A DNA stretch of 64,000 nucleotides from Symbiotaphrina buchneri (Eukaryota; Ascomycota; Symbiotaphrinales; Symbiotaphrinaceae), in the NCBI GenBank assembly GCA_001599915.1, contig BCIG01000034.1, positions 1 through 64,000 on the forward strand, read 5' to 3'. Every line of letters starts with the position of its first letter. The stretch's first letter is position 1. This document shows, one piece after another, positions 11,557 through 22,348 of this stretch. Under the pieces are notes generated by a model that saw nothing but the letters and a program-made list of their open reading frames with translations, had not been told where the DNA came from and did no database searches. Both the position numbers and the translations under genes were made by a program.

Positions 11557-14500
11557 ATGGCGGAAGAGCCTGACCAGCAGAGCCTGCCAGTTGAGGCGCC
11601 GCCCGTTGATCTGCCTACATCAGCAGACAGCGCCACGGAAACACAAGCGACCGATGATGCTCAAACTTCTGGGGTCGAGTCCGAAGGCGCAAAAGAGCCA
11701 AAGGAGACTGCGAAGCCAGAAGCTCATGCGAAGAAGCAGACAGCCCCACCAAAGCGGCCCCTCACGACCACAAAACGTACGATGGCCCCTTCAGGTGCAA
11801 CGAAGCCTACTGCCGCTTCTAGTTCCCGGAATGCGTCTACAAATGGACTTAACAAGCCACCAACAAGACCTGCCGCTGGCACTGTCCTTCGAAATGCTCC
11901 GGCCGCGGGTACCAAACCTTCACCACCAACAACGACCACTCATAGGTCGCGCCTGTCAACGAGCTCGGGCGATGAGAACACGAAGCCTTCGGGCACAGCC
12001 ACTAAAAGGCTTTCTACCTTAGGGACAACGGCCACGCGGTCGCCTGCTCCCAAACCTGTCTTGTCTACCACGGAACGGCGTTCAACACTGGGAGGAGCGA
12101 CAACAAAGTCCGCGCCCAAGCCTACCCCGGCCTCAATGGCCAAGTCTTCGACTTATACCAGGCGCCAGTCGATGACGACCCCTTCAGCTAAGCCATCTAC
12201 CACTACTTCTAGTCGCTTGAGCACGATCTCTGAATCGGCGGCGGCTCGGAAACCTGTGACGAAGGAACAGTCTAAGGAGGTAGAAGAGCTGACGAAGAAA
12301 ATTAAAGAGTTGGAGGCCGAAGTAGCCACGTTAAAGGAAAAGCAAGCTACGGCTAATGACTCGGAAAAAGCCAAAGCCGAAGAACAGGCAGAGTTGGCGA
12401 AAGAGTTGGACAATCTCAAGTCAACGGTTAGTGATCGGGACGACACCATTTCCCGCCTTCAGCAACGGTTAGACGATCAAAATGCTATGACGGATAGCGC
12501 CAACAAGGCGAGCGTCGAGGCAAAACGGGAGACGGAGAAGGAACTCGACGATCTAAAATCAGCCATTCAGGCTCGAGATGTGACGATCTCAACACTCCAG
12601 CAGGAGTTGGAAACTCAAACAGCGAAGCAAACTGCCGCTGAGGAGGCTGATAAAGCCGGTTCTGAGGCGCAGCAAGAGTTGAAGAAGGAGTTGGACGAGT
12701 TGAAATCTGTCATACAGACTCGGGATGCAAAAATCTCAACACTCCAGCAGGAGTTGGACACTCAAACAGCGAAGCAAACTGCCGCTGACGATGCTCATAA
12801 GGCCACTTTTGAGGCGCAGCAAGAGTTAAAGCAGAAACTGGACGATTTGAATTCTGTCATTCAAGCTCGGGACGCAACAATCTCGACACTCGAGCAAGAG
12901 TTGGAAACTCAAACAGCGAAGCAAACTGCCGCTGATGAGGCTCGTAAGACCAGTTCTGAGGCGCAGGAAGAGTTGAAGAAGGAATTGGACGAGCTGAAAT
13001 CTGCCATACATAATCGTGATGCAACAATCTCGACACTACAGCAGGAGCTCGAGGATGAAAAAGCCAAACAGGCTACCATCGAAGAGGCTTCTGCGGCCAA
13101 TAGCCAGTCACAAACACGGTTGACGAAAGAATTGGAAGATCTGAGATTGGTTATCCAAAGCCGCGACGAAGCAATTTCAGCACTTCGAGAAGAACTGGAC
13201 CAACACAAAGAACTCGCGAAAGACTCTGACTCACTAAAGTCAGTTGTTCAGGACCAGAATGATAAGATCTCAGCACTTCAAGTGGAGTTGGATAAGCAAA
13301 AAGAACTGACAACGGAGATGGATTCGCTCAAGTTGAGCGTTCAAGACCAGCAGAACACTATCACCTCACTTGAGGAGGAGTTGGAAGAGCAAAAGCGATC
13401 GGCGAAAGAAGCGGAGTCGATGAAGTCCAAGGTGGAGGATCAAGAAGCGAAGATCAAAGCACTTGAAAAAGCCTTGGACAAGCAAAAGGAATTGACGAAG
13501 GAGGCGGACTCGCTGGAGTCTACTGTGCATGATCGAGATGTCAAGATCGCAGCGCTTCAGGAGGAATTGGAAGAGCAAAAAGAATTGACAAAACAGGTGG
13601 ATTCCCTCAAGCAGATCATTCAGGAGCAGAAAAGCACTATCGCAACACTGCAAGAGGATCTAAATCAGCAAAATGAATTGGCGAAAGAGGCGGACTCGTT
13701 GAAGTCCACTGTTCAACAGCAAGAAACCATGATCGCAGCACTCCAGAAGGAGGCGGACGACAAAGAGGAGCTTGTGAAGGAGCTAGAATCGCTCAAATCA
13801 TCCATTGTGGAGCGGGACAATATGATCGCCGCACTACAGAACGAACAGGCTGACCAAGAAGCATTGATTAAGGAGCTGGAACCGCTCAAGTCGGTTGTTC
13901 AAGATCGGGACAATACGATCACCGCGCTGCAACATGATTTCCAGGACAGTCAAGCGGAGTTGTTGGCGCTGAAAGAAATTGCAGAGAAGGAGAACCTCAA
14001 TGCAGCAGAGGCTACACAAAAACTGGAAGCCGATCACAAAGAAAAGCTAGATGAAATCACGTCCAAGCATGCAGGTGTGCTTGAGGCTCTCCAAAGCCAG
14101 CTGGCCGAGGTCCAAACCGCCCATAAAGCGGAGCTTGAAAATCATTTCCGGGAAGCCAAAGAAACAGCTGAGGAACATGCTGCTGAGAAGGCAGGATTAT
14201 TGGAGAAACAGCGGACGCTCGAAGAGAATATCTCGAGAAAGGACGCTGAGGTGACTGGCCTATCCCAGATCATCGAGTCCCTTCAGGACGAGATCGCGAA
14301 GCTGCATGTCACAAAGGACCGTGACTTCGAGACCGAGCGATCAGAGGCGGCGAGCCGCCATCAAAAGGAGATGGAGGACCTTCGGAGCAAGCATGACTCC
14401 GAGGTCAAATCGTTCCAAGAGTCTGCCGAGCAGACCAAAGCAGCATACGAGCAAATCATCGAAAACCTCCAAGAGGAAATCGCGAAGCTGCACATTTCGA

Positions 14501-14722
14501 AGGAGCGGGAGGCAGAAGGTGAGATCGAAGATAGCTCTCTTCCTGGAACTGTCAGCTCTCCTTTCCCTGTTCCCCCCGTCGTAGGTTCCAATGCTGACGA
14601 TAAGACGAGTGTAGATGGAGAAGCTGCAAGTGCAGGTCCAGCAGCTTGACCAGATCAACAATGATCTGAAGGCGGAGGAGTGCAGGATGGTGGAGATCAT
14701 GAGCAGCGGGCCGCAAGCATGA
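11557..14722 (+). CDS. Long repetitive coiled-coil protein
   Basis: Unknown function; resembles fungal 'M protein repeat'-type or spindle/cytoskeletal coiled-coil proteins. Unspliced the frame ends at TGA 14647-14649 (1030 aa). A strong GTGAGA donor at 14519 with an acceptor at about 14630 would instead continue the coiled coil (VQVQQLDQINNDLKAEECR) to TGA 14720-14722 (1017 aa); I favour this because the unspliced tail is not helical. Residues 1-235 are Ser/Thr/Pro/Ala-rich and disordered with basic patches, a possible microtubule-binding type of tail. From about residue 245 the protein is continuous heptad coiled coil, with 49-residue repeats (about 329-540) followed by 31-residue repeats (about 558-805). 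The spliced stop lies inside a perfect inverted repeat. Confidence 0.82.
12541..13227 (+). repeat. 147-nt (49-aa) tandem coding repeats, about 4.5 copies
   Basis: Units begin with the E/K-LD-LKS motif at 12541, 12688, 12835, 12982 and 13129, exactly 147 nt apart. The segment TQTAKQTAA recurs nearly unchanged at DNA level in the first three units, pointing to recent duplication. Forty-nine residues equal seven heptads, so the repeat keeps the coiled-coil register. Confidence 0.9.
13228..13971 (+). repeat. 93-nt (31-aa) tandem coding repeats, 8 copies
   Basis: The motif DSLKS (with variants ESMKS, DSLES, EPLKS) starts at 13228, 13321, 13414, 13507, 13600, 13693, 13786 and 13879, exactly 93 nt apart. 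Each unit also holds a Q-type 'ALQ-EL-KQKEL' segment. Thirty-one residues are not a multiple of seven, so each unit must shift the heptad register. Confidence 0.9.
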
Positions 14723-14739
14723 TCTCCACCATCCTGCAC
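14680..14739. repeat. Perfect 22-bp inverted repeat with 16-nt loop
   Basis: The arm at 14680-14701 (begins GTGCAGGATGG) is the exact reverse complement of 14718-14739, separated by a 16-nt GC-rich spacer. It spans the possible stop codon of the coiled-coil gene and could form a long RNA hairpin or DNA cruciform. Confidence 0.95.
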
Positions 14740-15284
14740 TGGCTTCCTCGTCGATTTTGGATCTGGAAGGACTGCGGCTTTGGTTTTCTTTTTCAATTGT
14801 ATACCGCGTTGGGATACCTTCGGCCTTGGTTCGTCGGATTAGCGGATACCCGCCTTTAATGGCTTTTGCTGAATTCACTGGCTGCTGAGATAAGTGAAGT
14901 GACTATGATGCCGTGACTGTCCCTGCTCCTTTCGGTTTCTCGTTGCCCTCGGTACAACTGACTTATGCCTGAACCTGACATCTTCTTTAACCCCTCATGT
15001 CCCGATCCTCTGCGCCCAACGGTATTCACTGGACCTTAACGATGATTTTTTAGTTTCAGGATCACGGAACTTGGACACCCAGGGCAGAAAGAGATATATT
15101 GTTCATATGATATATCACGAGTCTTCGCCAATAATTGACTTATGGACCCTCAGTGGTAGGTACATAACTCCCCGATAGAAACATACAGATCCAAAAAGAT
15201 ATATGAAACACCTATCCAAGTGCCAATCCACTGCTCGCTCCTGCTAGGAATTCTCCCTCTGTATAGCTCGTGTACCGTGGATAA
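14740..15284. other. Intergenic, between convergent units
   Basis: Downstream of the coiled-coil gene and of the tiny minus-strand ORF. It contains an AT-rich, partly palindromic stretch (about 15090-15125, TATATGATATATC). No gene seen. Confidence 0.4.
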
Positions 15285-15461
15285 TCACATAATGGTACAG
15301 GGAATACAGCAGAAGTCGCACTGATAACCACCGCAATCACAAGGGATGCAGTTGGGTTTGGTCGTCTGTACTCCAGCTGGCTTCCCCACAGATGAGACGG
15401 AAGATGAGGATGAAGCCGGAAGCACCGAGTTCACCGGGGATGTATGTGTGCCGTGGGCCAT
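15285..15461 (-). CDS. Tiny Cys-cluster protein, 58 aa
   Basis: An intact ATG-to-TGA frame of 58 codons with a strong start context (CACCATGG). The first 35 residues are Ser/Thr/Val/Pro-rich; the last 23 hold seven cysteines in an 18-residue block (CIPCDCGGYQCDFCCIPC) and end TIM. There is no signal peptide, so it is not a typical secreted effector; the CxxC spacing suits metal binding. A TATA-like element lies about 155 bases upstream on the minus strand (about 15612-15624). I do not recognise a family. Short length means chance cannot be excluded, but seven clustered Cys in one frame is unusual. Confidence 0.45.
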   Translation of the reverse strand: MAHGTHTSPVNSVLPASSSSSVSSVGKPAGVQTTKPNCIPCDCGGYQCDFCCIPCTIM

Positions 15462-16389
15462 GGTGAGACGGATAGAAACAAATTCGCGATATACCTATCG
15501 CCTGGGTCAATAGAGCCACGGTCGCTGACACGGGATGGGCTTACAATGCTTTTGCAGGACTTAGGACACGATCAAATATATACCGGCGCACAGAGACAGT
15601 CGTGTATTGATTGGGTATATAAAAACGGTTGTATGAACAGGAACAGCAGCTATATAAACTTGAGGAGACAGGACGTGATTATATCTGAACTGGAAAAGGC
15701 ATCTGGGAAAACATGGGCGATCTGCCGTCTTGTCTACGCAATCATTTGCGCTTTAGCTGAATTGGCCAAAGGCGCGGGAAGGTTAGAGAAGCGGCCGGTG
15801 CCCAACATTACCTGATGAAACAGGCTTGGACGTGCCATCCCCCAAGCCTAAGCCTTTAGCTCGCTCCTATGACGTTTCCCAGAATCTCAATTCCATGGCG
15901 TCTGTTGATTCTCAGCCAACCCGTCGATGGTCGTTTTTCTAAAAAAAGAGAAGGTGGCCCAGCAACATGAGCGCGCGCAAAGAGGCATCACGGACAATTC
16001 TTCCAAACAATCAAAACGTTGTTCTTGGTATAGAAAGGAGGAGCAACCTTCGTCCTACCGCCCCTAACCCCCTACCTGATTCCACCAATGACTTTCGTTC
16101 CCTCTCTGCAGGCGCTAATCGGCACAGTCAACTCCGTACCCATGATACAACGCCTATGGCTATGCAAGTGGGTATGGCAGCCAGGCTCAAGTTTCAGCTG
16201 GTGTGCGTGCAATTGGTTCCGTTTTATCGATATTGATCAAGCAACATGTTGGTCCAGGCTTCTACCAACAGATTGCTTCGACTCCAAACTGTGGCTGCGG
16301 GCGGTCATGGATAACAATTCTTCTTCTTTCCACTTCTTCTTCTCAATTTTCTTCAGCAATTTGTCTGTATCCTCGTATAGGGTTCTATA
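15462..16389. promoter_or_regulatory. Intergenic, promoter side of two divergent units
   Basis: Holds two TATA-like motifs (about 15612-15624 and 15650-15657) and a pyrimidine-rich leader (about 16315-16380) before the membrane-protein ATG at 16390. Open frames at 15444-15815 and 15967-16236 lack motifs and are not supported. Confidence 0.4.
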
Positions 16390-18156
16390 ATGTCCTATCG
16401 TCGCTGTTTATGCCTGCTCGTTTCTTTCGCTTTTGCAGTGTATTGTGCTGCCCTCCCAACCGTGAGCTCAATAGCTCCAGACGGACCATCTCTGCTAGGT
16501 ACTGAGCAGGCTGAGCAAGAGGAAGCATGTGGCTTCACCGGTAACTCTGATCTATATGGCATAGGCATACGCATTGGTTACTACACCCAAGCACTGTCCG
16601 TCTGGTTCGCCAATTTCTTTGTATTGGAAGAATCCAAGGTCCTCCGTGAGATCAACACGCTCTTCATATTCTCGATGTTCATAGCGGCACTATTCTTATC
16701 CCATGACCTGCAACGGACCTACGCCGTTGAGGTATTCCTACTCCTTCAGATCACCTTGACCATGTGGTATATCGCGACCCTCGATCGGTCTAGGTATACC
16801 TTGAAGCATTGGGAATTCTCATTAGCCCGGGTGGCTGTCCGAGATGTGACTGTGGCAGCCCTGGTGTTCTACAATCTTTGGTTCTGGTGGGCTGGTGCTG
16901 ATCTGATGATGCGAACACCGTGTGGAACATCCGTCTTTTTCTGCGCTAAAGTTGGCCTCTTTGGCTGGTACAAGGAGCTCAATCGTGTTCTTTCTATCTC
17001 TGCCGCTCTTTGGGAAGCGGTAAACCTGACAAGCCTTCTCATGCTTGGCTACAGAGCATATCTGTCTCGGGGTTTAAGGACTACACACTTCAAAAGAGCT
17101 CTCACGGCGCGACTACTCAAAGCCGATCAAGAGAACCTCGAGTCGACTGCAATAGATTGCAAGCCTGGTCTAATCCAGTACGTCGAGCAAGGAGTGCAGA
17201 CGGATATCACCAGCCACGCCCCGCCTACTCTGGACCTGAGCCCAGTGCACACAGCTAGGTCCTCAAATTTGGATATTCACATCCAGGAGACAAAGTCTTT
17301 TGCGCGTGACAGTGGGCGTGAACCTTCAGACTCCCTCGAAGGAGATCGTATTCAGTCTGGTGGAGGGAAAACCGTTGCACCACCGGATTATCGTCCCATT
17401 GCTAAGAAGATGCGCTATGCGACTGGGGAGGGCGGGAGCATTAGAGACAACATGAAAACATTCGAAGACCTCTATTCAGCGGACCTGTACTTTGAATACA
17501 TCCTTTCTCCTTACCCAGATGATCGACAGTCAACCGACAGGTGGCATTGGTCCCTCTTTAGCGGCTGTACTCTCTATTTACCTCGGCTCGCATATCCACA
17601 GGGCCCATCTTTGAGGATATGCGTGTCAAGTATTTTACGCTTGATTTTCCGCGGCCAGGTAAACTGGAAGGTTCTAATGCTAGTGGTGGCGCACGTATAC
17701 TCACTGCGTGTCCACCCCTTATACCGATACCCCTGGATTGTCTTCCGCGCCGTGTCCTCTTCTGCGCACCTCGACCAGGACTTGCATGCGATAACAATCA
17801 TAGCTGCGATAAGGACGTCAAGGCAGCCGGATTTGGCGAGGAAATTGTATTGGGTGGTAGCGGCTGTTCAGACCGCGATACCCCTTCTCGGCCTCCTGCT
17901 AGCCATCGAACTCACCATTAGGTGGAACGGTATACGGGATGTCCAGAATATCGACTCAGTTGGGCAGCTGATACCCATGGTTGTTGGTATTGGTGGCTTG
18001 GTCAAAGTGCTTTGGATGAAATCGACGGGCCTTCTGTATGGAGATGACAATGACACCGCGGCGGACGAGAAATGTGAAGGAGATATTGATGACGCACTCG
18101 CGGATGCATACTACGACTTGAAAGCTCGTCACGAGGCAGCGATCATTACGTCGTAA
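16390..18156 (+). CDS. Fungal multipass membrane protein, unknown function
   Basis: One exon, 588 aa. It starts with a signal peptide or first helix (MSYRRCLCLLVSFAFAVYC, cleavage likely near AALPT), then an ectodomain-like segment with CGFTGNSDLYGIGIRIGYYT, a pattern seen in Pezizomycotina-specific membrane proteins of unknown role. Several hydrophobic helices follow (about residues 75-230: LFIFSMFIAALFLS, VEVFLLLQITLTMWYIA, VTVAALVFYNLWFWWAGA). A disordered, charged stretch (about 240-350) precedes a C-terminal segment with another two or three helices (for example TAIPLLGLLLAIELTI) and an acidic tail. No catalytic or transporter motif is visible. Clear gene, function unknown. Confidence 0.8.
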   Translation: MSYRRCLCLLVSFAFAVYCAALPTVSSIAPDGPSLLGTEQAEQEEACGFTGNSDLYGIGIRIGYYTQALSVWFANFFVLEESKVLREINTLFIFSMFIAALFLSHDLQRTYAVEVFLLLQITLTMWYIATLDRSRYTLKHWEFSLARVAVRDVTVAALVFYNLWFWWAGADLMMRTPCGTSVFFCAKVGLFGWYKELNRVLSISAALWEAVNLTSLLMLGYRAYLSRGLRTTHFKRALTARLLKADQENLESTAIDCKPGLIQYVEQGVQTDITSHAPPTLDLSPVHTARSSNLDIHIQETKSFARDSGREPSDSLEGDRIQSGGGKTVAPPDYRPIAKKMRYATGEGGSIRDNMKTFEDLYSADLYFEYILSPYPDDRQSTDRWHWSLFSGCTLYLPRLAYPQGPSLRICVSSILRLIFRGQVNWKVLMLVVAHVYSLRVHPLYRYPWIVFRAVSSSAHLDQDLHAITIIAAIRTSRQPDLARKLYWVVAAVQTAIPLLGLLLAIELTIRWNGIRDVQNIDSVGQLIPMVVGIGGLVKVLWMKSTGLLYGDDNDTAADEKCEGDIDDALADAYYDLKARHEAAIITS

Positions 18157-19112
18157 CATCGACTCCGACCTGAGTGATTTCCTAGGTCCGTCTCAACTTC
18201 ACACCTGATATTATAGAGAGGGACATATATATATCTCACAACACGTTGTCGTATATAAATGAACTCATGTGCCACGTGACATATATACAATTGCCGCAAC
18301 TACATGAAACGAGAGACACTCCTCCTTTCAAGGCCGCTGTGCTCCTGCCATGGGGCACTTTACGTGCCCATAAAGAAAAGGGTTCAGCGAGGCGGGGCAA
18401 CTTCTTCGAAGCTGCATCAAAGCCCTGTACAATTATCAGTCAGCTACGTAACAGTGTATGCTTATAATCAACCGAGTCTGATGTGTATCAGGAGGTATAG
18501 ATGCGTAATTGTAATCACCATATGATCATATGGGGTTGAAACAATTTAAAAATGCATCAATCATCAGGAAAACATGTGGAAGAGCTCCCTCTCGGAGCTG
18601 TCATTGGGCTAAATGATATAGAACTTACCTTCTACTGCAACGTCTGATAGCCAGCTGTGTGAACAAGGCAAGCTTAGGAGTCTACAAGGTATGGAAAGAT
18701 GGAGAGGTTTGGGAATGGCATGGATTTTTCGATGGCAATGGGGCGGGAGGTCGACAACCAATGGGATGTGGAACCGTCTTCCATGCGCCATACCCCGCAG
18801 AAAGGTGCACACCCCCTGCTTTCTCCAAAGAGCAAAGGCGGGAAGTCTGCTAGGGATTATTGAGACCTTATGCTAATGTAAGAGGGTGTTACGCAAATGA
18901 AGGAGGGACATGGGAGACCGATTGCCATTTCATGACCATCAGCGCAAGACGGAAAAGTCCCAGCCCAAGTAGGTAGCAAGCGGGAGTTGACGGCAAATGA
19001 CAATCTTGTAGTGACATTGACTACGATCAATTCATGGTCCTTGCAACATTGGCTTAGGTAGCTTACATTGTTCGGCTTTCTATACTGTTATCGCCGTAGA
19101 GCTGTGTAAGTA
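18157..19112. other. Intergenic, nothing recognised
   Basis: About 1 kb with AT-rich stretches (for example 18220-18260 and 18530-18560). Short frames on both strands have no support. Confidence 0.4.
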
Positions 19113-19525
19113 TCACCATCTCTCTGATAGAACCTGGTGCATGATGACAATAGTTGGATGAGCCCATCCGTATCCTTCGCTCTTCAGAAGGTCGCCCTTT
19201 TCAAGCACAGCCAGATCAATGCTATCATTGAACGATGCGCCATGAGACCAAATTTGTGTGGGTATGGGACGTCGTGTTATCCCTGAGCCCAAACAGGATC
19301 TCTGAAAGAAGACCAGAACTGGTTGATGAGTTCCTTTCCGGTGAGGTAGCGTGCAACGTCGACCATTGGCACCGCGGGACTGCGGCTCTCTCGGTAGGAT
19401 ATAATGCAGTATGTGCCCCTTTGCTCTAGCAAGTGTCACCAAACTATCTTCGTCGGGTGTTGTATTCGGTGAGCCCAATAAGTCGAATCTTCGCCACGGA
19501 AGTCGCGTGGTGCCTGAAAAGATCG
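19113..19525 (-). other. Possible coding remnant downstream of MED7
   Basis: Two minus-strand frames look protein-like over the same interval. One runs through RFDLLGSPNTTPDEDSL and later SFNDSIDLAVLEKGDLLK to a stop at 19113; another reads RSPAVPMVDVARYLTGKE and INQFWSSFRDPVWAQG to a stop near 19285. Neither has a clear start or splice partner, and the MED7 stop lies at 19526. It may be a decayed gene, an unresolved multi-exon gene, or chance. No family recognised. Confidence 0.22.
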
Positions 19526-20359
19526 TCATGAACACAGCTCCGCGTCTAATGCATCCCAAACCATCTTTCCCTCTAGTAGTTTCCTGTCCTTGACCGTAGC
19601 TTCTGCGCTCAACCCGTCAGAGCTTTTTTCATGCTCTTGACCGATGAGTATTCCCTCCTTGGCCAAGCTCTCTAATATTCCATTGACCTTTTCTTTCATC
19701 TTCATTATGTCATCAGTCTCCGCCCTTGTCCGCGCCAACTGCTCCTCCATCATCATGATCAGCGTCTGTCGTGCTTGATGTGGTCGGTACTCGTTGATGA
19801 GGTGATGCGCATTGATGAAGAGGGTCTCCAGGTTGTTGATTTTCTGCATATATTGTTGTGGCGCTATGCTCAGCACCCCTACCATCTCCATAAAGTTGAG
19901 AAGCAGGGACTTGGCGATCTTCTTGAGGTAGAATGCACGGTCTAGCGTCCACTCCGATTGGGTGCCTGCGGTTCCCGGCGATTGAGGTGAGTGTGGGGGT
20001 GAAGGGTAGAGCTGGGTCAAGCCTTGCTCTCGCAGGTTGGGAAGAGGTTCTTTAATCTGGTGCTGTCAGCAGGGCGCTGTAGTCGCAAAAGCTGCACATA
20101 CATTGTATGGGTCCCCAAAGAGTCTGTAAGAGCCACTCGAAGGAGGCTGCGGCGGGATAAGATAGCGGAGTTCTGGGGGAAGGTCCAGAAGCTGTGCTGG
20201 ATTGAGCGCATCCTGCGGGCTAGCTGCATTGAAATTGATGCCTGAGGATTTCTTTATCTCTTCGAGGCGCGCAAGGTTCTGCGATGTGAAATGATTGTAG
20301 AATGGCGGAGGTGCAGGGAAGGCGGCGCTGATAGCACTGGCGCCAGCCTGCTCTGCCAT
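19526..20359 (-). CDS. med7: Mediator complex subunit 7
   Basis: Subunit of the Mediator middle module linking activators to RNA polymerase II. Exons 20359-20102 and 20056-19526 (donor GTATGT, acceptor CAG) give 262 aa, normal for the family. Family features: a short N-terminus with FPAPPPFYNHFT, the Pro-rich LLDLPPELRYLIPPQPP, then after the intron IKEPLPNLREQGLTQLYP, and a long amphipathic helical region (FYLKKIAKSLLLNFMEMVG, INNLETLFINAHHLINEYRPHQAR) that pairs with Med21. The intron falls between GDPYN and IKEPL, so the joined protein reads straight through. Starts 292 bp from the divergent PAP2 phosphatase gene. Confidence 0.93.
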
Positions 20360-20651
20360 CGGACGGATATAGAGCAGTCCAAGATGGGGAACTGACTTTT
20401 GCGATCAAGGAGGGAGTCGAGGAGAATGACAATAGCGCAACGAAGGAGTGTGGGGAGGTTGGAGCGTGGAGCTCGGACCAAGAGGACCCTTGACGCACAA
20501 CCACTGGCCGAATCTCGGTGACGCCCTATCCCAGATCATTATCTCTCCGTCCTCTGTAATTCACGGTTCCTAGTTGAACGCACGCTGAAGTGGCCGAAGA
20601 TGATCCTAAGTCATTGATAGTTTCCCCAAGCCAGCCTCTTGCCGTAGCACA

Positions 20652-21930
20652 ATGCCTGTGCTCCCCTCCGGAAGAGCTGCGCAGAGCCCGCAGCGTGGCT
20701 TCGTTGGTTCTTTATCGAGGTTTTGGCAGGTGAGATAGCTTTCCTCGACTTCAATGGGCGCCTTGCTAAGACACACGCAGAGGTCTTATGCTGCAGACTA
20801 TCTAGGTCTATGTTTGCTTATAGCGGCATATATTCTGGTATTTTAAGAGATGTCTTCGAGCCATTAGGACGTTGTTGATGTCAATCTAGATTCAATTCTT
20901 CGTGGAGCCCTTTCACCGCATGTTCTCCCTCGATAACCAGGCTATACAGTTCCCGCATGCTCTCGTTGAGCGTGTGCCTGTGTGTATGTGTTTCAATCCC
21001 TTGTGATCTTTCTCTGAACTTAGATTCTGATGATCCTGAAGCCTGGTTATTTATATATGCCCTTGGGGTACCTTTCACTGTAATAATTCTATGGGCCGTC
21101 ATTAGCAGACCAGGAGTACACGCAGTTCATGTCACGACACTAGGCCTTCTTATCAGGTAAAATCAGTTATATGTCACTCTGGTTCGTCGCTCTAAGTTTA
21201 ATATAGCTTCATTCTGACTGCATTTTTAACGGATGTGATCAAGAATGCGGTGGGACGGCCACGGCCTGACCTCATCTCGCGTTGCAAGCCCGTGGGTCCA
21301 ATTCAGTGTGGATAGAGGAACCGACTAATGATGACAGGACCTCGGTACACCTGAGCATGCTCTCGTAACGTATGAAATATGCACAGAGACAGATCACCAT
21401 GTCCTGCATGATGGTTGGAGAAGCTTTCCAAGTGGGCACAGCAGCTCAGCCTTCAGTGGTCTTGGTTATTTATCTCTGTAGGTCTGTCTACTCGACCATT
21501 CGGGCATTTCTGACGCACTACGAGATTCCTATGCGGCCAAATGCATGTTTTTCGCCCTCGGACAGACCTGGCCAGGGTGTTGATCTCCTTCGCGCCGCTA
21601 TTAGGCGCTGCACTTATTGCTATATCCCGCTGTGAGGACTATAGACATGACGTCTATGACGTGACTATTGGCGGAAGTCTAGGCATGCTCGTGGCATTTC
21701 TCTCGTACCGACGCTATTTCCCGCCCTTGCGGTCCAGGAATTGCCATGTTCCGTTTCCAAACCGGGGTGACGCTCAAAGCAATACCCTTCCAAGGTTCAA
21801 GAACGATGAAGAACGGGTCAGGAATGCAAATGATTTTGTATTGGATGAATCAGAAGAGGAAGGAGAAGGTGTACCGCTCAGGGACTTGGATCGAGCGGAA
21901 GACGGAGATTTGGAACGTGGACTACCGTAG
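20652..21930 (+). CDS. PAP2-family lipid phosphate phosphatase (Dpp1/Lpp1 type)
   Basis: Integral membrane phosphatase acting on diacylglycerol pyrophosphate, phosphatidate or related lipids. Seven exons, all with matching phase: 20652-20729, 20781-20837, 20890-20983, 21024-21156, 21207-21291, 21338-21477 and 21525-21930, giving 330 aa. All three PAP2 motifs are present: KNAVGRPRP, then [11 protein letters not shown], then [13 protein letters not shown]. Hydrophobic helices include [33 protein letters not shown] and [17 protein letters not shown]. An acidic tail (DESEEEGEG) closes the protein. The first 26 codons and the two tiny exons 2-3 are needed to complete the first membrane helix and the [10 protein letters not shown] loop. 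Convergent with the AlkB-like gene. Confidence 0.9.
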
Positions 21931-22348
21931 GATCTACATATCGGAAGTCAATTGAACATATGTGCCAGTTATATCCCTCGGAGGGCTAATCGGACAGCCT
22001 TTATCTCCCGCAGGAAGACCTTCAATGAAATTAATGCTTGCCTTTCACTGTGGCGCAGCAGCCTACCCCTTTTAAGAGCTTACCCCGTGGTTTCTACGGT
22101 TTGTAATCGGGGTCCAGCCCACTCCTCTCAGTAAACCCGCAACTCTTTGAAGTCGTAGGCGTCTTTAGTCTAAGGCTGAATCATCCTATCCTGGATGGTT
22201 CCGGATGGGGTAGACGATGCTTTAAGGAGCGGGGCGGAGATATGTCCTGAAGACCATCCACCGTGGGAGCCAGCGGTCCCCGCCCCTAGGTATGTACATC
22301 TCTAATGAGGATGCCCTTATTCTGATCATACACCCTAGAAGTCTGTTC
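21931..22348. other. Convergent 3' spacer
   Basis: About 420 bp between the convergent PAP2 and AlkB-like genes; expected to hold both 3' ends. Nothing else seen. Confidence 0.5.

Noticed and set aside
15444-15815. Plus-strand open frame opposite the Cys-rich ORF
   Set aside because: No motif and no splice support; overlaps the promoter side.
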